From Caulobacter sp. (GTDB lineage Bacteria; Pseudomonadota; Alphaproteobacteria; Caulobacterales; Caulobacteraceae): DNA of 64,000 nt. The position numbers and the translations under genes were made by a program. Positions 18,657-26,408 of this stretch are shown here, one piece after another (the stretch's first letter is position 1; every line of letters starts with the position of its first letter). Under the pieces are notes generated by a model, which was not told where the DNA came from, ran no database searches, and was given only the letters and a program-made list of their open reading frames with translations. The DNA lies in assembly GCA_016125585.1 (NCBI GenBank), contig WGLL01000011.1:1-64000 (forward strand), given 5' to 3'.

Positions 18657-19784
18657 CTAGAACCCCGACACCCGCGCGTAGCGGTCCTTGTGATAGCCGG
18701 CGCCGCCGAACAGCTGCTCGGCCACCCGGGCGCGCTTCATGTAGAAGCCGGCGTCGTGGGCGTCGGTCATGCCGATGCCGCCATGCATCTGCACCATCTC
18801 ATTGGTCACCAGATGCACCAGCTCGCTGGCCTTGTACTTGGCCAGCGACGCCGCCGCCCGGTGGTCGTCGCCGCCGGCGTCGAGGCCCTCCAGCGCCGCC
18901 TCGATGGCCGAGCGGCTCATCTCCAGGTCGGTGAACATCTTGGCCGCCCGGTGCTGCAGCGACTGGAACGTGCCGATCACCTGGCCGAACTGGGTGCGGG
19001 TCTTCAGATAGTCCAGGGTGATCTCGAAGGCCTGCAGGGACTGGCCCAGCATCTCCGCCGCCAGCCCGATCCGCGCCCGGTCGAGCACCGCCTCCAGCAC
19101 CGGCCAGCCCTTGCCGGCCTCGCCCAGCAGTTCGCCCGGGGTCTTGTCGAAGGTGATGCGGGCGGCGCCGCGGCTGTCGGCGAGACCCAGATGCGCGGCC
19201 TTGAGGCCGGCCGCGCCCTTCTCGACCAGGAACAGGCTGATCCCGTCGGTCTCGCCGGGCTTGCCCGCGGTGCGGGCCGCGACGATCAGCAGGTCGGCGA
19301 CGTCGCCGTCGATGACGAAGGTCTTGGAGCCGGTCAGGGCGTAGCCGTCGCCGGAGGCGGTCGCCCCGAGGGCGGTCTTCTCCGGCGCATGGTGCGGGCC
19401 TTCGTCGACGGCCAGGGCGGTGACGATCTCGCCGGCGGCGATCCTGGGCAGCCACGCCGACTTCTGGGCGTCAGAGCCGCCGAGGATCAGGGCGCTGGCG
19501 CCGATCAGGGCGGTGGAGAGCAGCGGGCTGGCGGTCAGGGTGCGTCCGGTCTCTTCCAGGATCAGGCCTAGGCTGAGGTAGCCGAAGGCCGAGCCGTCGT
19601 AGTCCTCGGGCACGATGACCCCGGCCCAGCCCATCTGGCCCATCTCCGCCCAGGCGGCCGGGTCGAAGGGCAGGTTCTTGCCGCTGTCGCGCAGCGCCCG
19701 CAGCTTGCCGACCGGCGAGGTCTCCTGCGTCCAGCCCCTGGCGGCGTCGCGGAGCATGGTCTGTTCTTCGTTCAGGACGGCCAT
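18657..19784 (-). CDS. Acyl-CoA dehydrogenase family protein
   Basis: 375 residues. N-terminal helices (MAVLNEEQTMLRDAARGW), middle beta-domain (GYALTGSKTFVIDGDVADLLIVAART), and C-terminal helices with TRTQFGQVIGTFQSLQHRAAKMFTDLEMSR and MVQMHGGIGMTDAHDAGFYMKRA mark an FAD-dependent acyl-CoA dehydrogenase. MHGGIGMT is the usual FAD-contact motif. It lies with a DsbA-fold isomerase and a second acyl-CoA dehydrogenase, so catabolism of a branched, cyclic or aromatic acyl-CoA is likely. Exact substrate unknown. Confidence 0.9.
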   Translation of the reverse strand: MAVLNEEQTMLRDAARGWTQETSPVGKLRALRDSGKNLPFDPAAWAEMGQMGWAGVIVPEDYDGSAFGYLSLGLILEETGRTLTASPLLSTALIGASALILGGSDAQKSAWLPRIAAGEIVTALAVDEGPHHAPEKTALGATASGDGYALTGSKTFVIDGDVADLLIVAARTAGKPGETDGISLFLVEKGAAGLKAAHLGLADSRGAARITFDKTPGELLGEAGKGWPVLEAVLDRARIGLAAEMLGQSLQAFEITLDYLKTRTQFGQVIGTFQSLQHRAAKMFTDLEMSRSAIEAALEGLDAGGDDHRAAASLAKYKASELVHLVTNEMVQMHGGIGMTDAHDAGFYMKRARVAEQLFGGAGYHKDRYARVSGF

Positions 19785-19903
19785 ATTGGTGTTTCCTACA
19801 GCTTGAAGTCTGGCTTGCGGGCGTCGACATGCGCCTCGGACGGGGCGCTGCTCAGCCTGATGAAAAAGGGAGGGGGCGCGGCAGCCCCAAAGATCTCCGC
19901 CTT

Positions 19904-19997
19904 CCCGGCGAAGGCCGGGATCCAGCTTGTCTCGTCGAATTCCTGACTCTGATTTCCGGGTTTGGCGGCAGACTCTGGGCCCCGGCCTTCGCCGGGG
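19904..19997. repeat. Two copies of a CCCGGCGAAGGCCGGG-type repeat in opposite orientation
   Basis: TTCCCGGCGAAGGCCGGGA at about 19902-19920 and CCCCGGCCTTCGCCGGGG at 19980-19997. Same family recurs at 27131-27150, 40864-40880 and 40941-40960. Each forms a stable 7-8 bp hairpin. They fill the gap between the acyl-CoA dehydrogenase and isomerase genes. Confidence 0.7.
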
Positions 19998-20058
19998 AGA
20001 CGGATATTCGGCAGGCCGTCTTGAACGCCGGCGGAAACGGTCGAAGTGCGCATCCGGC

Positions 20059-20667
20059 TCACGCCATCACCTCGCGATGCCGAACCGCCCATTCAAGGGC
20101 CTGTTCGAGACGGTCGTTGCCCCAGAAGAGCTCGCCGTCGGCGGTGATGAAACTGGGGGAGCCGAAGACGCCGCGCGCCCGGGCCTGCTCGCCGTGATCC
20201 TTCAGGGCGGCCTTGATCTCTGCCGACTGCGCCGCCGCGATCACCGCGTCGGGGGCGGCCCCGACCTCGGCCAGCAGCTCGCGCAGCACCGCCTCATCGC
20301 CGATGTTCAGGTCGGCGACGAAGTTGGCCTGATAGACCGCCCGGGTGAAGGCCGGCGCCCAGCCCGCCTCCAGCCCGACGGTGGCGCAGCGCGCCGCCAG
20401 CACCGTGTGGCGCGGAAACTGGCTGGGATGGGTCAGGGGCAGGCCCTGTTCCTCGCAGACCCGCTCCATGTCCCGCCACATATACCGGCCCTTGACCGGC
20501 ACCACATTGAACGGGCTGTCCGTCATCCCCTGATGCTCATGCAGCAAGGGGCCCAGCAGGAACGGCCGCCAGGCCACCGCCACCCCGGCCTCCGCCGCCA
20601 GCCCCTCGATCCGCATCGCGGCCGGATAGCTGTAGGTCGAGGCGAATTCGTACCAGAACTCAAGCAT
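20059..20667 (-). CDS. 2-hydroxychromene-2-carboxylate isomerase (DsbA-fold, kappa GST-like)
   Basis: 202 residues. The N-terminus MLEFWYEFASTYSYPAAMRI carries the EFxSTYSY glutathione/active-site loop of the HCCA isomerase family, and GVFGSPSFITADGELFWGNDRLEQALEW is the characteristic C-terminal signature. The enzyme isomerises hydroxychromene carboxylate in naphthalene degradation, but many alphaproteobacterial members have other, unknown substrates. Lies in the same direction as two acyl-CoA dehydrogenases. Confidence 0.9.
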   Translation of the reverse strand: MLEFWYEFASTYSYPAAMRIEGLAAEAGVAVAWRPFLLGPLLHEHQGMTDSPFNVVPVKGRYMWRDMERVCEEQGLPLTHPSQFPRHTVLAARCATVGLEAGWAPAFTRAVYQANFVADLNIGDEAVLRELLAEVGAAPDAVIAAAQSAEIKAALKDHGEQARARGVFGSPSFITADGELFWGNDRLEQALEWAVRHREVMA

Positions 20668-20698
20668 GGGTCGCGCTCCGCGCGGGCCATGCGTTTCC

Positions 20699-20968
20699 TC
20701 CCCCTCTGGGGGAGGGGGACCCGGCGCGGATACGCGCGGGGTGGAGGGGGCAGCGCCGGCTCACGCCGAGGCTCCTCGTTCTGGCGCGTTCAGCGCATAA
20801 GGTCATGGTCACCGTCATCAACCGCCGCCATTGCGTGCTTCGACACGCCCGCCTTGCGGCGTGCTACTCAGCATGACGAAGAGGGGGGCAGGTTTGATCA
20901 TGATGTCCTGAGGGCGCGTCCCGGATCGTCATCCTGAGTAGCCCCGTGAAACGGGGCGTGTCGAAGGA
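20699..20968. repeat. Cluster of palindromic repeats
   Basis: The 326-base gap holds a CTCCCCCTCTGGGGGAG copy at 20699-20755 and an inverted pair whose arms contain CTTCGACACGCC (20838-20882) and GGCGTGTCGAAG (20927-20967) with TCATCCTGAGTAG-like flanks. No gene seen. Confidence 0.65.
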
Positions 20969-20993
20969 CGCAAACCCGGCGCCGCTCAAACCC

Positions 20994-22202
20994 CTACTGG
21001 TGATCCAGCAGCCCAAGCACCCGCTTGGCGATGACGTTCAAATTCACCTCGCTGGTGCCGCCCTCGATGGAGTTGGCCTTGGCCCGCAGCATCGAGCGGA
21101 TGGTGCCCAGCTCGGCCGGGGAAAAGCCCTCGCCCTCCCAGCCCAGACCCTGCAACCCCATCGCCTCGACCAGCAGCTCGGTGCGCTCCTGGTTCAGCTT
21201 GGCGGCGGCGTATTTGATGATCGAGGTGGCGGCGCTCGGCCCCGCGCCCTGTTTGCTCTCGGCCTCGGCCCGGCGGATGGTCAGGCCGAAACAGGCCTGC
21301 TCCATCTTGTAGGCCGAAATCCGCCCGCGCAGGTCGGCGTCCTCGATCCGTCCGGCCTCATCGACCCCGACGTACTGCTTGGCCGCATCGGCCACGTCCA
21401 GCCCGCCGGCCCCGCCGAACCCGCCGGCCGAGATGTTCTGCCGCTCGTACTGCAACAGGCGCTTGGCGATCTCCCACCCGCCGTTCAACCGTCCGACCAG
21501 CTGGTCTTTCGGAACCTTCACATCGGTGAAAAACGTCTCGCAGAAGGGCGACGAGCCGCTGATCAGCTTGATCGGCCGGGTCTCGACCCCCGGGGTGGTC
21601 ATGTCGAACAGCACAAAGGAAATTCCCTCGTGCTTCTTGGTCGTGTCGGTCCGCACCAGACAGAAGATCCAGTCGGCCTGGTCGGCGTAGCTGGTCCACA
21701 CCTTCTGGCCGTTGATCAGAAAATGGTCCCCCTGATCTTCACACCGCGTCTGCAGGCCGGCCAGGTCAGACCCCGCGCCCGGCTCGCTATAGCCCTGGCA
21801 CCAGCGGATCTTCCCCTTGACGATATCGGGCAGGAACTTCTGCTTCTGCTCCTCGGTCGCATACTCCAGCAGCACCGGCCCCAGCATCCAGATGCCGAAG
21901 CTGGACAGGGCCGGCCGCGCCTTGATGCGGCGCAGCTCGCTTTCCAGCACCTTGTTCTGCTCTTTGGACAGGCCGCCGCCGCCATAGGCCGCCGGCCACA
22001 TCGGCGCGGTCCAGCCCTTTGACGCCATCCGGTCCATCCACACCTGGGTGTCCGGGTTGGGATAGCTGGCCTTGCGCCCGCCCCAGGGCGTCTCCTCCTC
22101 GGAGGTCATCGGGGCCTTCAGCGAGGCCGGATAATTGGCCTCCAGCCACGCCCGGGTCTCTGTGCGGAAGGTGTCAAGGTCGGTGGCGCCGAAGTCGGCC
22201 AT
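20994..22202 (-). CDS. Acyl-CoA dehydrogenase family protein (long-form)
   Basis: 402 residues. WCQGYSEPGAGSDLAGLQTRCEDQGDHFLINGQKVWTSYADQADWIFCLVRTD is the beta-domain of acyl-CoA dehydrogenases and GGTSEVNLNVIAKRVLGL the FAD-binding C-terminal end. The type with a long N-terminal LEANYPASLK segment occurs in steroid, cyclohexane carboxylate and terpene degradation clusters. Acts in the cytosol passing electrons to ETF. Paired with the gene at 18657-19784; heterotetrameric ACADs built from two different subunits exist in steroid catabolism, but that is only a possibility here. Confidence 0.9.
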   Translation of the reverse strand: MADFGATDLDTFRTETRAWLEANYPASLKAPMTSEEETPWGGRKASYPNPDTQVWMDRMASKGWTAPMWPAAYGGGGLSKEQNKVLESELRRIKARPALSSFGIWMLGPVLLEYATEEQKQKFLPDIVKGKIRWCQGYSEPGAGSDLAGLQTRCEDQGDHFLINGQKVWTSYADQADWIFCLVRTDTTKKHEGISFVLFDMTTPGVETRPIKLISGSSPFCETFFTDVKVPKDQLVGRLNGGWEIAKRLLQYERQNISAGGFGGAGGLDVADAAKQYVGVDEAGRIEDADLRGRISAYKMEQACFGLTIRRAEAESKQGAGPSAATSIIKYAAAKLNQERTELLVEAMGLQGLGWEGEGFSPAELGTIRSMLRAKANSIEGGTSEVNLNVIAKRVLGLLDHQ

Positions 22203-22293
22203 GGCGTGGTCTCCCGCGAAATGTTGCCGCCCGGCGTATGCGGCCGGTTCGAGGGGGAGACTAACGAGCAGAGGCGGAGGGGGAAAGGGGATT

Positions 22294-22307
22294 CAAACGG
22301 GCGTTTG
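22294..22307. promoter_or_regulatory. Short inverted repeat before the peptide operon
   Basis: CAAACG-GG-CGTTTG lies between the divergent acyl-CoA dehydrogenase and the peptide operon. It could be an operator for either side; no factor known. Confidence 0.3.
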
Positions 22308-22417
22308 GGGTGAATGCTTACAAGTCACCCGCGCTGATAGAATATTTTCTGCAGAACCTTGTTCTTCTTGGGCGGAGAGGTATTGTTAACACGCACATCT
22401 GGTCGGAAACCGGAAAA

Positions 22418-22627
22418 ATGTCATCTAACGCACAGAATGAAGAAGCGGGGGCCAGTCGCCCTCACTCAGCCAACTCTGGGGCCATCTTTACAACCCAGCA
22501 ATTGGCCTCGTCCCAGCACGACAAGGTTCGAAAAATCGCAGCTTTCCTGCGTGATCCAGCGATAATGGATAGAATCCGAGCCTACAGTGAGCGCTACTGG
22601 GACCAGAAGTGGGATGAAAACTGGTAG
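22418..22627 (+). CDS. Putative RiPP precursor peptide
   Basis: 69 residues from the ATG at 22418, which has GGAA-type bases just upstream; an in-frame ATG at 22310 would add 36 residues of poor quality. The first ~45 residues look like a leader (polar, with an amphipathic helix KVRKIAAFLRDPAIMDRIRAY), and the end is SERYWDQKWDENW, rich in Trp, Tyr and acidic or amide residues. It overlaps the next gene by 14 bases and precedes a radical SAM/SPASM maturase by 850 bases. Known triceptide-type RiPPs have aromatic-X-X motifs near the C-terminus that are crosslinked by such enzymes; WDQ and WDE would fit. No cleavage site such as GG is visible. AT-richer than the surroundings. Confidence 0.6.
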   Translation: MSSNAQNEEAGASRPHSANSGAIFTTQQLASSQHDKVRKIAAFLRDPAIMDRIRAYSERYWDQKWDENW

Positions 22628-23456
22628 CGAGCCTCGTTTGGCCGAAGGCGGATTTGCACTGGTTCCTGAGGCCATTGCCATCGCGCTTGAGTTGGACGTG
22701 CGGAAAATCGTTCCCCGTGATTCCGGGCTCTCAGAGCTGTTCGGGAGAAAGGTTTCCCGGGCCATACGGACGATGAAGTTCGACTCGCTGTCGGTAGAGT
22801 TAAGTGTGAGCAAAACGTGGCTCAGGCATGCAGCGCTCGCCATCGGATATTCGGTTTTAACGGACTTTGCTTACGACGAGACGTTGCCTCCTGGGCGAGA
22901 GATTCGGGTACACCAAGCCGCCTCCTACCTGTTGTCGGCCTTAGCGCTAGAGGCCAGTATAGAATATGGCAATTCTATCCACGAATTGATGTTGACTACA
23001 ATTTCTGAACATTCCCAGTATCATATAATTGAAAATCGTTGGAGCGACCCGGGAAATTACATTAAAAATTACGGAAATGTTGAGGAATATTACAAGAAGC
23101 AAAGTATGTACCTTTTCCCCGTCGATTTGATTGCAGGTGAATGCGGCGTATTGTTGTCTAATTTATGCAGGAAATATTTCATATATCAGTTGTTAGCGGA
23201 CGACATTTCGGACTTTGCAGACGACACAAAGAACAAGCAAATTTCATACGCGGTCATGAAGTATTTTAAGAGAGAGGGCGAAATGCCTGTCGATACTATC
23301 TCTCGGCAAGATATTGTGGACCTGGTTGCTGACGAATTAAAAGTCGTAAAGGGCGAAGTCAATAACTTGGTTGCGCGTGCGAGGCTGGGTGGGTTCCATT
23401 ATGGGGACCGGTTGCTTGATGGAATCATCGCGGTGGATCGCATCATCTATAGATGA
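22614..23456 (+). CDS. Protein with isoprenoid-synthase-like Asp-rich motifs, in a peptide-modification operon
   Basis: 280 residues from the ATG at 22614, which overlaps the precursor stop and so implies translational coupling; another in-frame start exists at 22587. Mostly helical. It has DFAYDE at residues 84-89 and LADDISDFADD at 194-204; the latter resembles the second DDxxD region of class I trans-isoprenyl diphosphate synthases (F/Y-Q-x-x-x-D-D-x-x-D). Spacing of about 110 residues between the two motifs is compatible with that fold. No other family is recognised. It may be a prenyl-type modifying enzyme, a class I isoprenoid-synthase relative without that activity, or an unrelated helical partner. 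Codon use is much less GC-rich than its chromosomal neighbours. Confidence 0.7.
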   Translation: MKTGSEPRLAEGGFALVPEAIAIALELDVRKIVPRDSGLSELFGRKVSRAIRTMKFDSLSVELSVSKTWLRHAALAIGYSVLTDFAYDETLPPGREIRVHQAASYLLSALALEASIEYGNSIHELMLTTISEHSQYHIIENRWSDPGNYIKNYGNVEEYYKKQSMYLFPVDLIAGECGVLLSNLCRKYFIYQLLADDISDFADDTKNKQISYAVMKYFKREGEMPVDTISRQDIVDLVADELKVVKGEVNNLVARARLGGFHYGDRLLDGIIAVDRIIYR

Positions 23457-23475
23457 ATGATTTGGAGACGGAAAC

Positions 23476-24612
23476 ATGCAAACGACCATAAGCGAACAGC
23501 GCCACGTGACGCCTATTATTGAGTTGACCGAGGATTGCAATCTAGGGTGCAAATACTGTTACACCGGCTCCGCATTTTTGCCTATTGGCAAGACAAAACG
23601 GATTAACGAGAAGTTTGCTCAATCGATACCGCTTCTCCTCCGGTCATTTAGGGAAGTCGTCGATTACAACGGCGGCAGGTCGACCCTAATAATTTTTCAT
23701 GGCGGTGAGCCATTGCTCATAGAGCCAAGCAATTGGAAGATCCTATTGTCGGAGGCAAGGAAGCTTGATTTGCCATCGCTGCGGTTCAGCCTGCAGACGA
23801 ACGGAACACTGATCAATGATGAATATTGTGAGATATTCAAGGAATATGACCTTCAGGTTGGCGTGAGCCTAGACGGACCATCAAGCGTGAATGACGTTAC
23901 TCGTCCCAACAAGGGCGGAGGATCTTCCTTTTCGGCCGTGTGGCTTGGCATTGAGCGGCTGCGCGCCCACGAAATCAAATTCGGTGTTCTGGTGACCTTG
24001 ACGGCGGCCAACGTCAACCAAGTGCGCGAAATTTATGAGTTCTTTGTGTCTGAAGGAATTCAGTTTTCGATGCGTCCCATATTTGGCAGCACGTATACCG
24101 ATACCAAAGATTTTAGATTGAGTGCGGAGGCCTATGCTGGTGCTTTTTGTGAGCTCTTCGACCTCTGGTTTGATGATCCAAACGTTGATTTTTCGATGAT
24201 CAGCGAGTTTTCGACAATGATGGCCCAATTTGCGGAACCCATTGAGGGTTGGGTTTCCTGTTCATTTACAAAAGCTTGCTCTGAGCATTTTATCTCATAT
24301 GACCTTGATGGGAAGATGTCGCCCTGTAACAGATTTCACGGGAATGAGGAATTTACGTATGGGAATTTGAACGAAGCTTCCTTGGAAACTATACTCAATG
24401 GCCCGTTGCCCACTAAACTCGGGACGCGCTGGGAAGTGCTGGACAAGGAAGAGTGCGGTTCTTGTGACATGAAGCAATTTTGCTATGGCGGATGTCCGGC
24501 AAATAACGTCTCAAGTGGGGAGAGCTATTTTGCTCGAGACTTTTACTGTGGGGCCTACAAATCCATTCATGCGCATGTAGTTGGTCGAATGAGGTCCACG
24601 TTGCTTCCATGA
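23476..24612 (+). CDS. Radical SAM/SPASM peptide maturase
   Basis: 378 residues, starting 19 bases after the previous stop with GGAGA 8 bases upstream. The radical SAM cluster CxxxCxxC is C21-N-L-G-C25-K-Y-C28-Y; HGGEP at 75-79 binds SAM. The SPASM half has cysteines at 262, 268, 284, 327, 330, 336, 340 and 358 (CGSCDMKQFCYGGCP), enough for one or two auxiliary [4Fe-4S] clusters. This is the sactipeptide/triceptide/FxsB-like maturase class that modifies ribosomal peptides. No obvious RRE (PqqD-like) domain at the N-terminus. Substrate is most likely the 22418-22627 peptide. The third gene of the operon; nothing that looks like an exporter or peptidase follows. Confidence 0.92.
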   Translation: MQTTISEQRHVTPIIELTEDCNLGCKYCYTGSAFLPIGKTKRINEKFAQSIPLLLRSFREVVDYNGGRSTLIIFHGGEPLLIEPSNWKILLSEARKLDLPSLRFSLQTNGTLINDEYCEIFKEYDLQVGVSLDGPSSVNDVTRPNKGGGSSFSAVWLGIERLRAHEIKFGVLVTLTAANVNQVREIYEFFVSEGIQFSMRPIFGSTYTDTKDFRLSAEAYAGAFCELFDLWFDDPNVDFSMISEFSTMMAQFAEPIEGWVSCSFTKACSEHFISYDLDGKMSPCNRFHGNEEFTYGNLNEASLETILNGPLPTKLGTRWEVLDKEECGSCDMKQFCYGGCPANNVSSGESYFARDFYCGAYKSIHAHVVGRMRSTLLP

Positions 24613-24704
24613 TGGCGGGCTCCTTGGCGCGAGGACGTGGCTGGTCTTAGGTCGCCCACAGTTGACTTCCCCCGCACCCACACCCCACTTCTCCTGCATG
24701 TTCC

Positions 24705-25265
24705 GTGCGACCTTCCAACTTTTCGGGCATCACGGCGTTAGCCTGCAGGCAGGCTCCTAGCCCCGGGCCGTCCTTGCGCCGCGCGCTTAGGGTCCGGGGC
24801 TTCAACCTTTTCTCCAGAATTCAAATCCCATCCCGCGTCTCGCCCAACGGCGAGGCGTGGCCGTTTGCGAAGACCCCCACCACCCGTCCCGCCATCATCC
24901 TGGGTGCCGCCGAGGCCGAGCGGCTGTCGGCCCTTGCCCTGCGCTCGGAGGCCTCCTCGCCGCTGGTCGCCGAACTGTTGCTGGGCGAGATCGAGCGGGC
25001 GCGGATCTGTCCTGACGCCCGCGTGCCCGCCGATGTCGTTCGGGTCGGCTCGCGCGGCGCCTTTGTCGATGAGGCGCACGGGGAGGCGCGGACCGTGCAG
25101 CTGGTCTGGCCGGCGGAGGCGGATATCGCGCAAGGGCGGGTGTCGGTGATGACGCCGGTCGGGGCGGGGCTGATCGGGCTGCGGCCCGGACAGAGCATCC
25201 TGTGGCCGGACCGGGGCGGGGAGCAGCGGGTCCTGCGGATCGACTCGGTGACGCAGCCGAAATGA
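24705..25265 (+). CDS. rnk: Rnk-like nucleoside diphosphate kinase regulator (GreA/GreB C-terminal domain)
   Basis: The homologous part runs from about 24867 (KTPTTRPAIIL) to the stop: an Rnk coiled-coil stub followed by a GreA/GreB C-terminal fold (ARTVQLVWPAEADIAQGRVSVMTPVGAGLIGLRPGQSILWP). It is thought to bind RNA polymerase. Within frame there is no start codon near that point; the frame opens at an ATG at 24705, adding about 54 unrelated residues. A GTG at 24857 would give M-A-V-A-K-T-P-T-T if one T of the run at 24864-24866 were absent, so a one-base shift near the start is suspected. Treat the N-terminus as unresolved. Confidence 0.75.
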   Translation: MRPSNFSGITALACRQAPSPGPSLRRALRVRGFNLFSRIQIPSRVSPNGEAWPFAKTPTTRPAIILGAAEAERLSALALRSEASSPLVAELLLGEIERARICPDARVPADVVRVGSRGAFVDEAHGEARTVQLVWPAEADIAQGRVSVMTPVGAGLIGLRPGQSILWPDRGGEQRVLRIDSVTQPK

Positions 25266-25377
25266 GGGCGTCCTTCATCCCTTTCCACCTGTCATCCTTG
25301 GGTGGGGCCCCGCGCGGCGGAGGAATGACAGGGTTTCGGTTGCCGCTGGCGCGTCAGGCCTTCTTGCCCAACCGCGC

Positions 25378-26304
25378 CTACCGCCCCACCAACCCCGCCT
25401 CCAGCCAAGCCACCTCATCCCACCCCGCCAGCCCCGTCCGCCAGCGCTCCGGAATGGCCCCCACGCCGTCCCGCACCCCGGCCAGGCCGCCGGCGATACA
25501 GGCGGTGGTGTCGGTGTCGTTCCCCAGGCCGATGGCCGCCTTGACCACCGCCTCGTAAGGCCCGGCCTCCACGGCGTGGCGGGCGCCGAACAGGCTGTCG
25601 ATGACAAAGCCGCTACCGCCGGGCGTGCGGGCGTCTTCGGGGCGGATCTGGTCGTTCAGGGCGGCCAGATGGACCGGCTGATCCCGATACAGTTCGCGCA
25701 AGGTCGCCACCGCCGCGCCCCACGCATCGCCCGCATCCTCCAGCAGCCCCCGCGCCCACAGGCAGTAGAGGGCGCAACAGGCCTGAACCGTCGGATGGCC
25801 GTGGGTCGGCAGCGACTGTCGGTGCGCGTCCCGCACCAGTTCGGCGTCGCTGCCCCGATGCCACAGCGCCAGCGGCAGCACCCGCATCAGCGAGCCATTG
25901 CCCTGGCTCCATTCTTCGGCCCCGCCGGACTCCTCGGGCGGCGTCCCGGCCCGCAGCCGGTTCAGGGCCTCCGAGGTCTGGATGCCGATATCGAACAGGT
26001 GGTTGTTGACCGCCATGTAGCCGACCTGATGCCAGTTGCAGAGCCGGTTGCCGAAGTCGCGGAGGTCCAGCCCGTCGCAATGCAGCAGCGAGGCCAGCAG
26101 ACACAGGGCTTGCGCCCCGTCGTCCGACCACGCCCCGACCGCCGCGCCCGGATGGCTGTGCCGGAATCCCGGCGGGGGCGCGTACTCGATCAACTCGGGA
26201 CGGGGCAGTTCATGGGGGGCGCGGAACTCGTAGGGCACGCCCAGCGCGTCCCCGACCAGAAGACCGATCAGGCCGCCAGACAGGCGTTCAGTGCGGGTCG
26301 GCAT
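25378..26304 (-). CDS. ADP-ribosylglycohydrolase family protein
   Basis: 308 residues. Family metal-binding motifs are GDALG (residues about 18-22), WSDDGAQ (in place of the usual TDDT), and GLGNDTDTTACIAGGLAG near the C-terminus; QGNGSLMRVLPLAL is also characteristic. Such enzymes (DraG/ARH fold) remove ADP-ribose from proteins or act on related molecules, with two Mg or Mn ions. It stands alone, with no ART toxin or NAD-linked partner next to it. Confidence 0.92.
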   Translation of the reverse strand: MPTRTERLSGGLIGLLVGDALGVPYEFRAPHELPRPELIEYAPPPGFRHSHPGAAVGAWSDDGAQALCLLASLLHCDGLDLRDFGNRLCNWHQVGYMAVNNHLFDIGIQTSEALNRLRAGTPPEESGGAEEWSQGNGSLMRVLPLALWHRGSDAELVRDAHRQSLPTHGHPTVQACCALYCLWARGLLEDAGDAWGAAVATLRELYRDQPVHLAALNDQIRPEDARTPGGSGFVIDSLFGARHAVEAGPYEAVVKAAIGLGNDTDTTACIAGGLAGVRDGVGAIPERWRTGLAGWDEVAWLEAGLVGR

Positions 26305-26353
26305 CGGCGGTGCTCCTGTCCGGCGGATGGGGCGCCGGCCCCTGTCGGCCGGC

Positions 26354-26407
26354 GCGACCCCTCATCCGGCGCTTCGCGTCCCCTTCTTACCCAGGGGAAG
26401 AAGGTAT
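26354..26407. repeat. Palindromic repeat (CCCTCATCCG...CTTCTTACCC...GGGAAGAAGG type)
   Basis: Inverted copy of the intergenic element also seen at 28127-28180, 28260-28313, 29070-29119 and 29193-29248. Lies between the ADP-ribosylglycohydrolase and the secreted protein gene. Confidence 0.7.
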
Positions 26408-26408
26408 T

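Noticed and set aside
22310-22417. N-terminal extension of the putative precursor peptide from 22310
   Set aside because: The added residues look like non-coding translation and the ATG at 22418 has the better ribosome site; kept only as an alternative.
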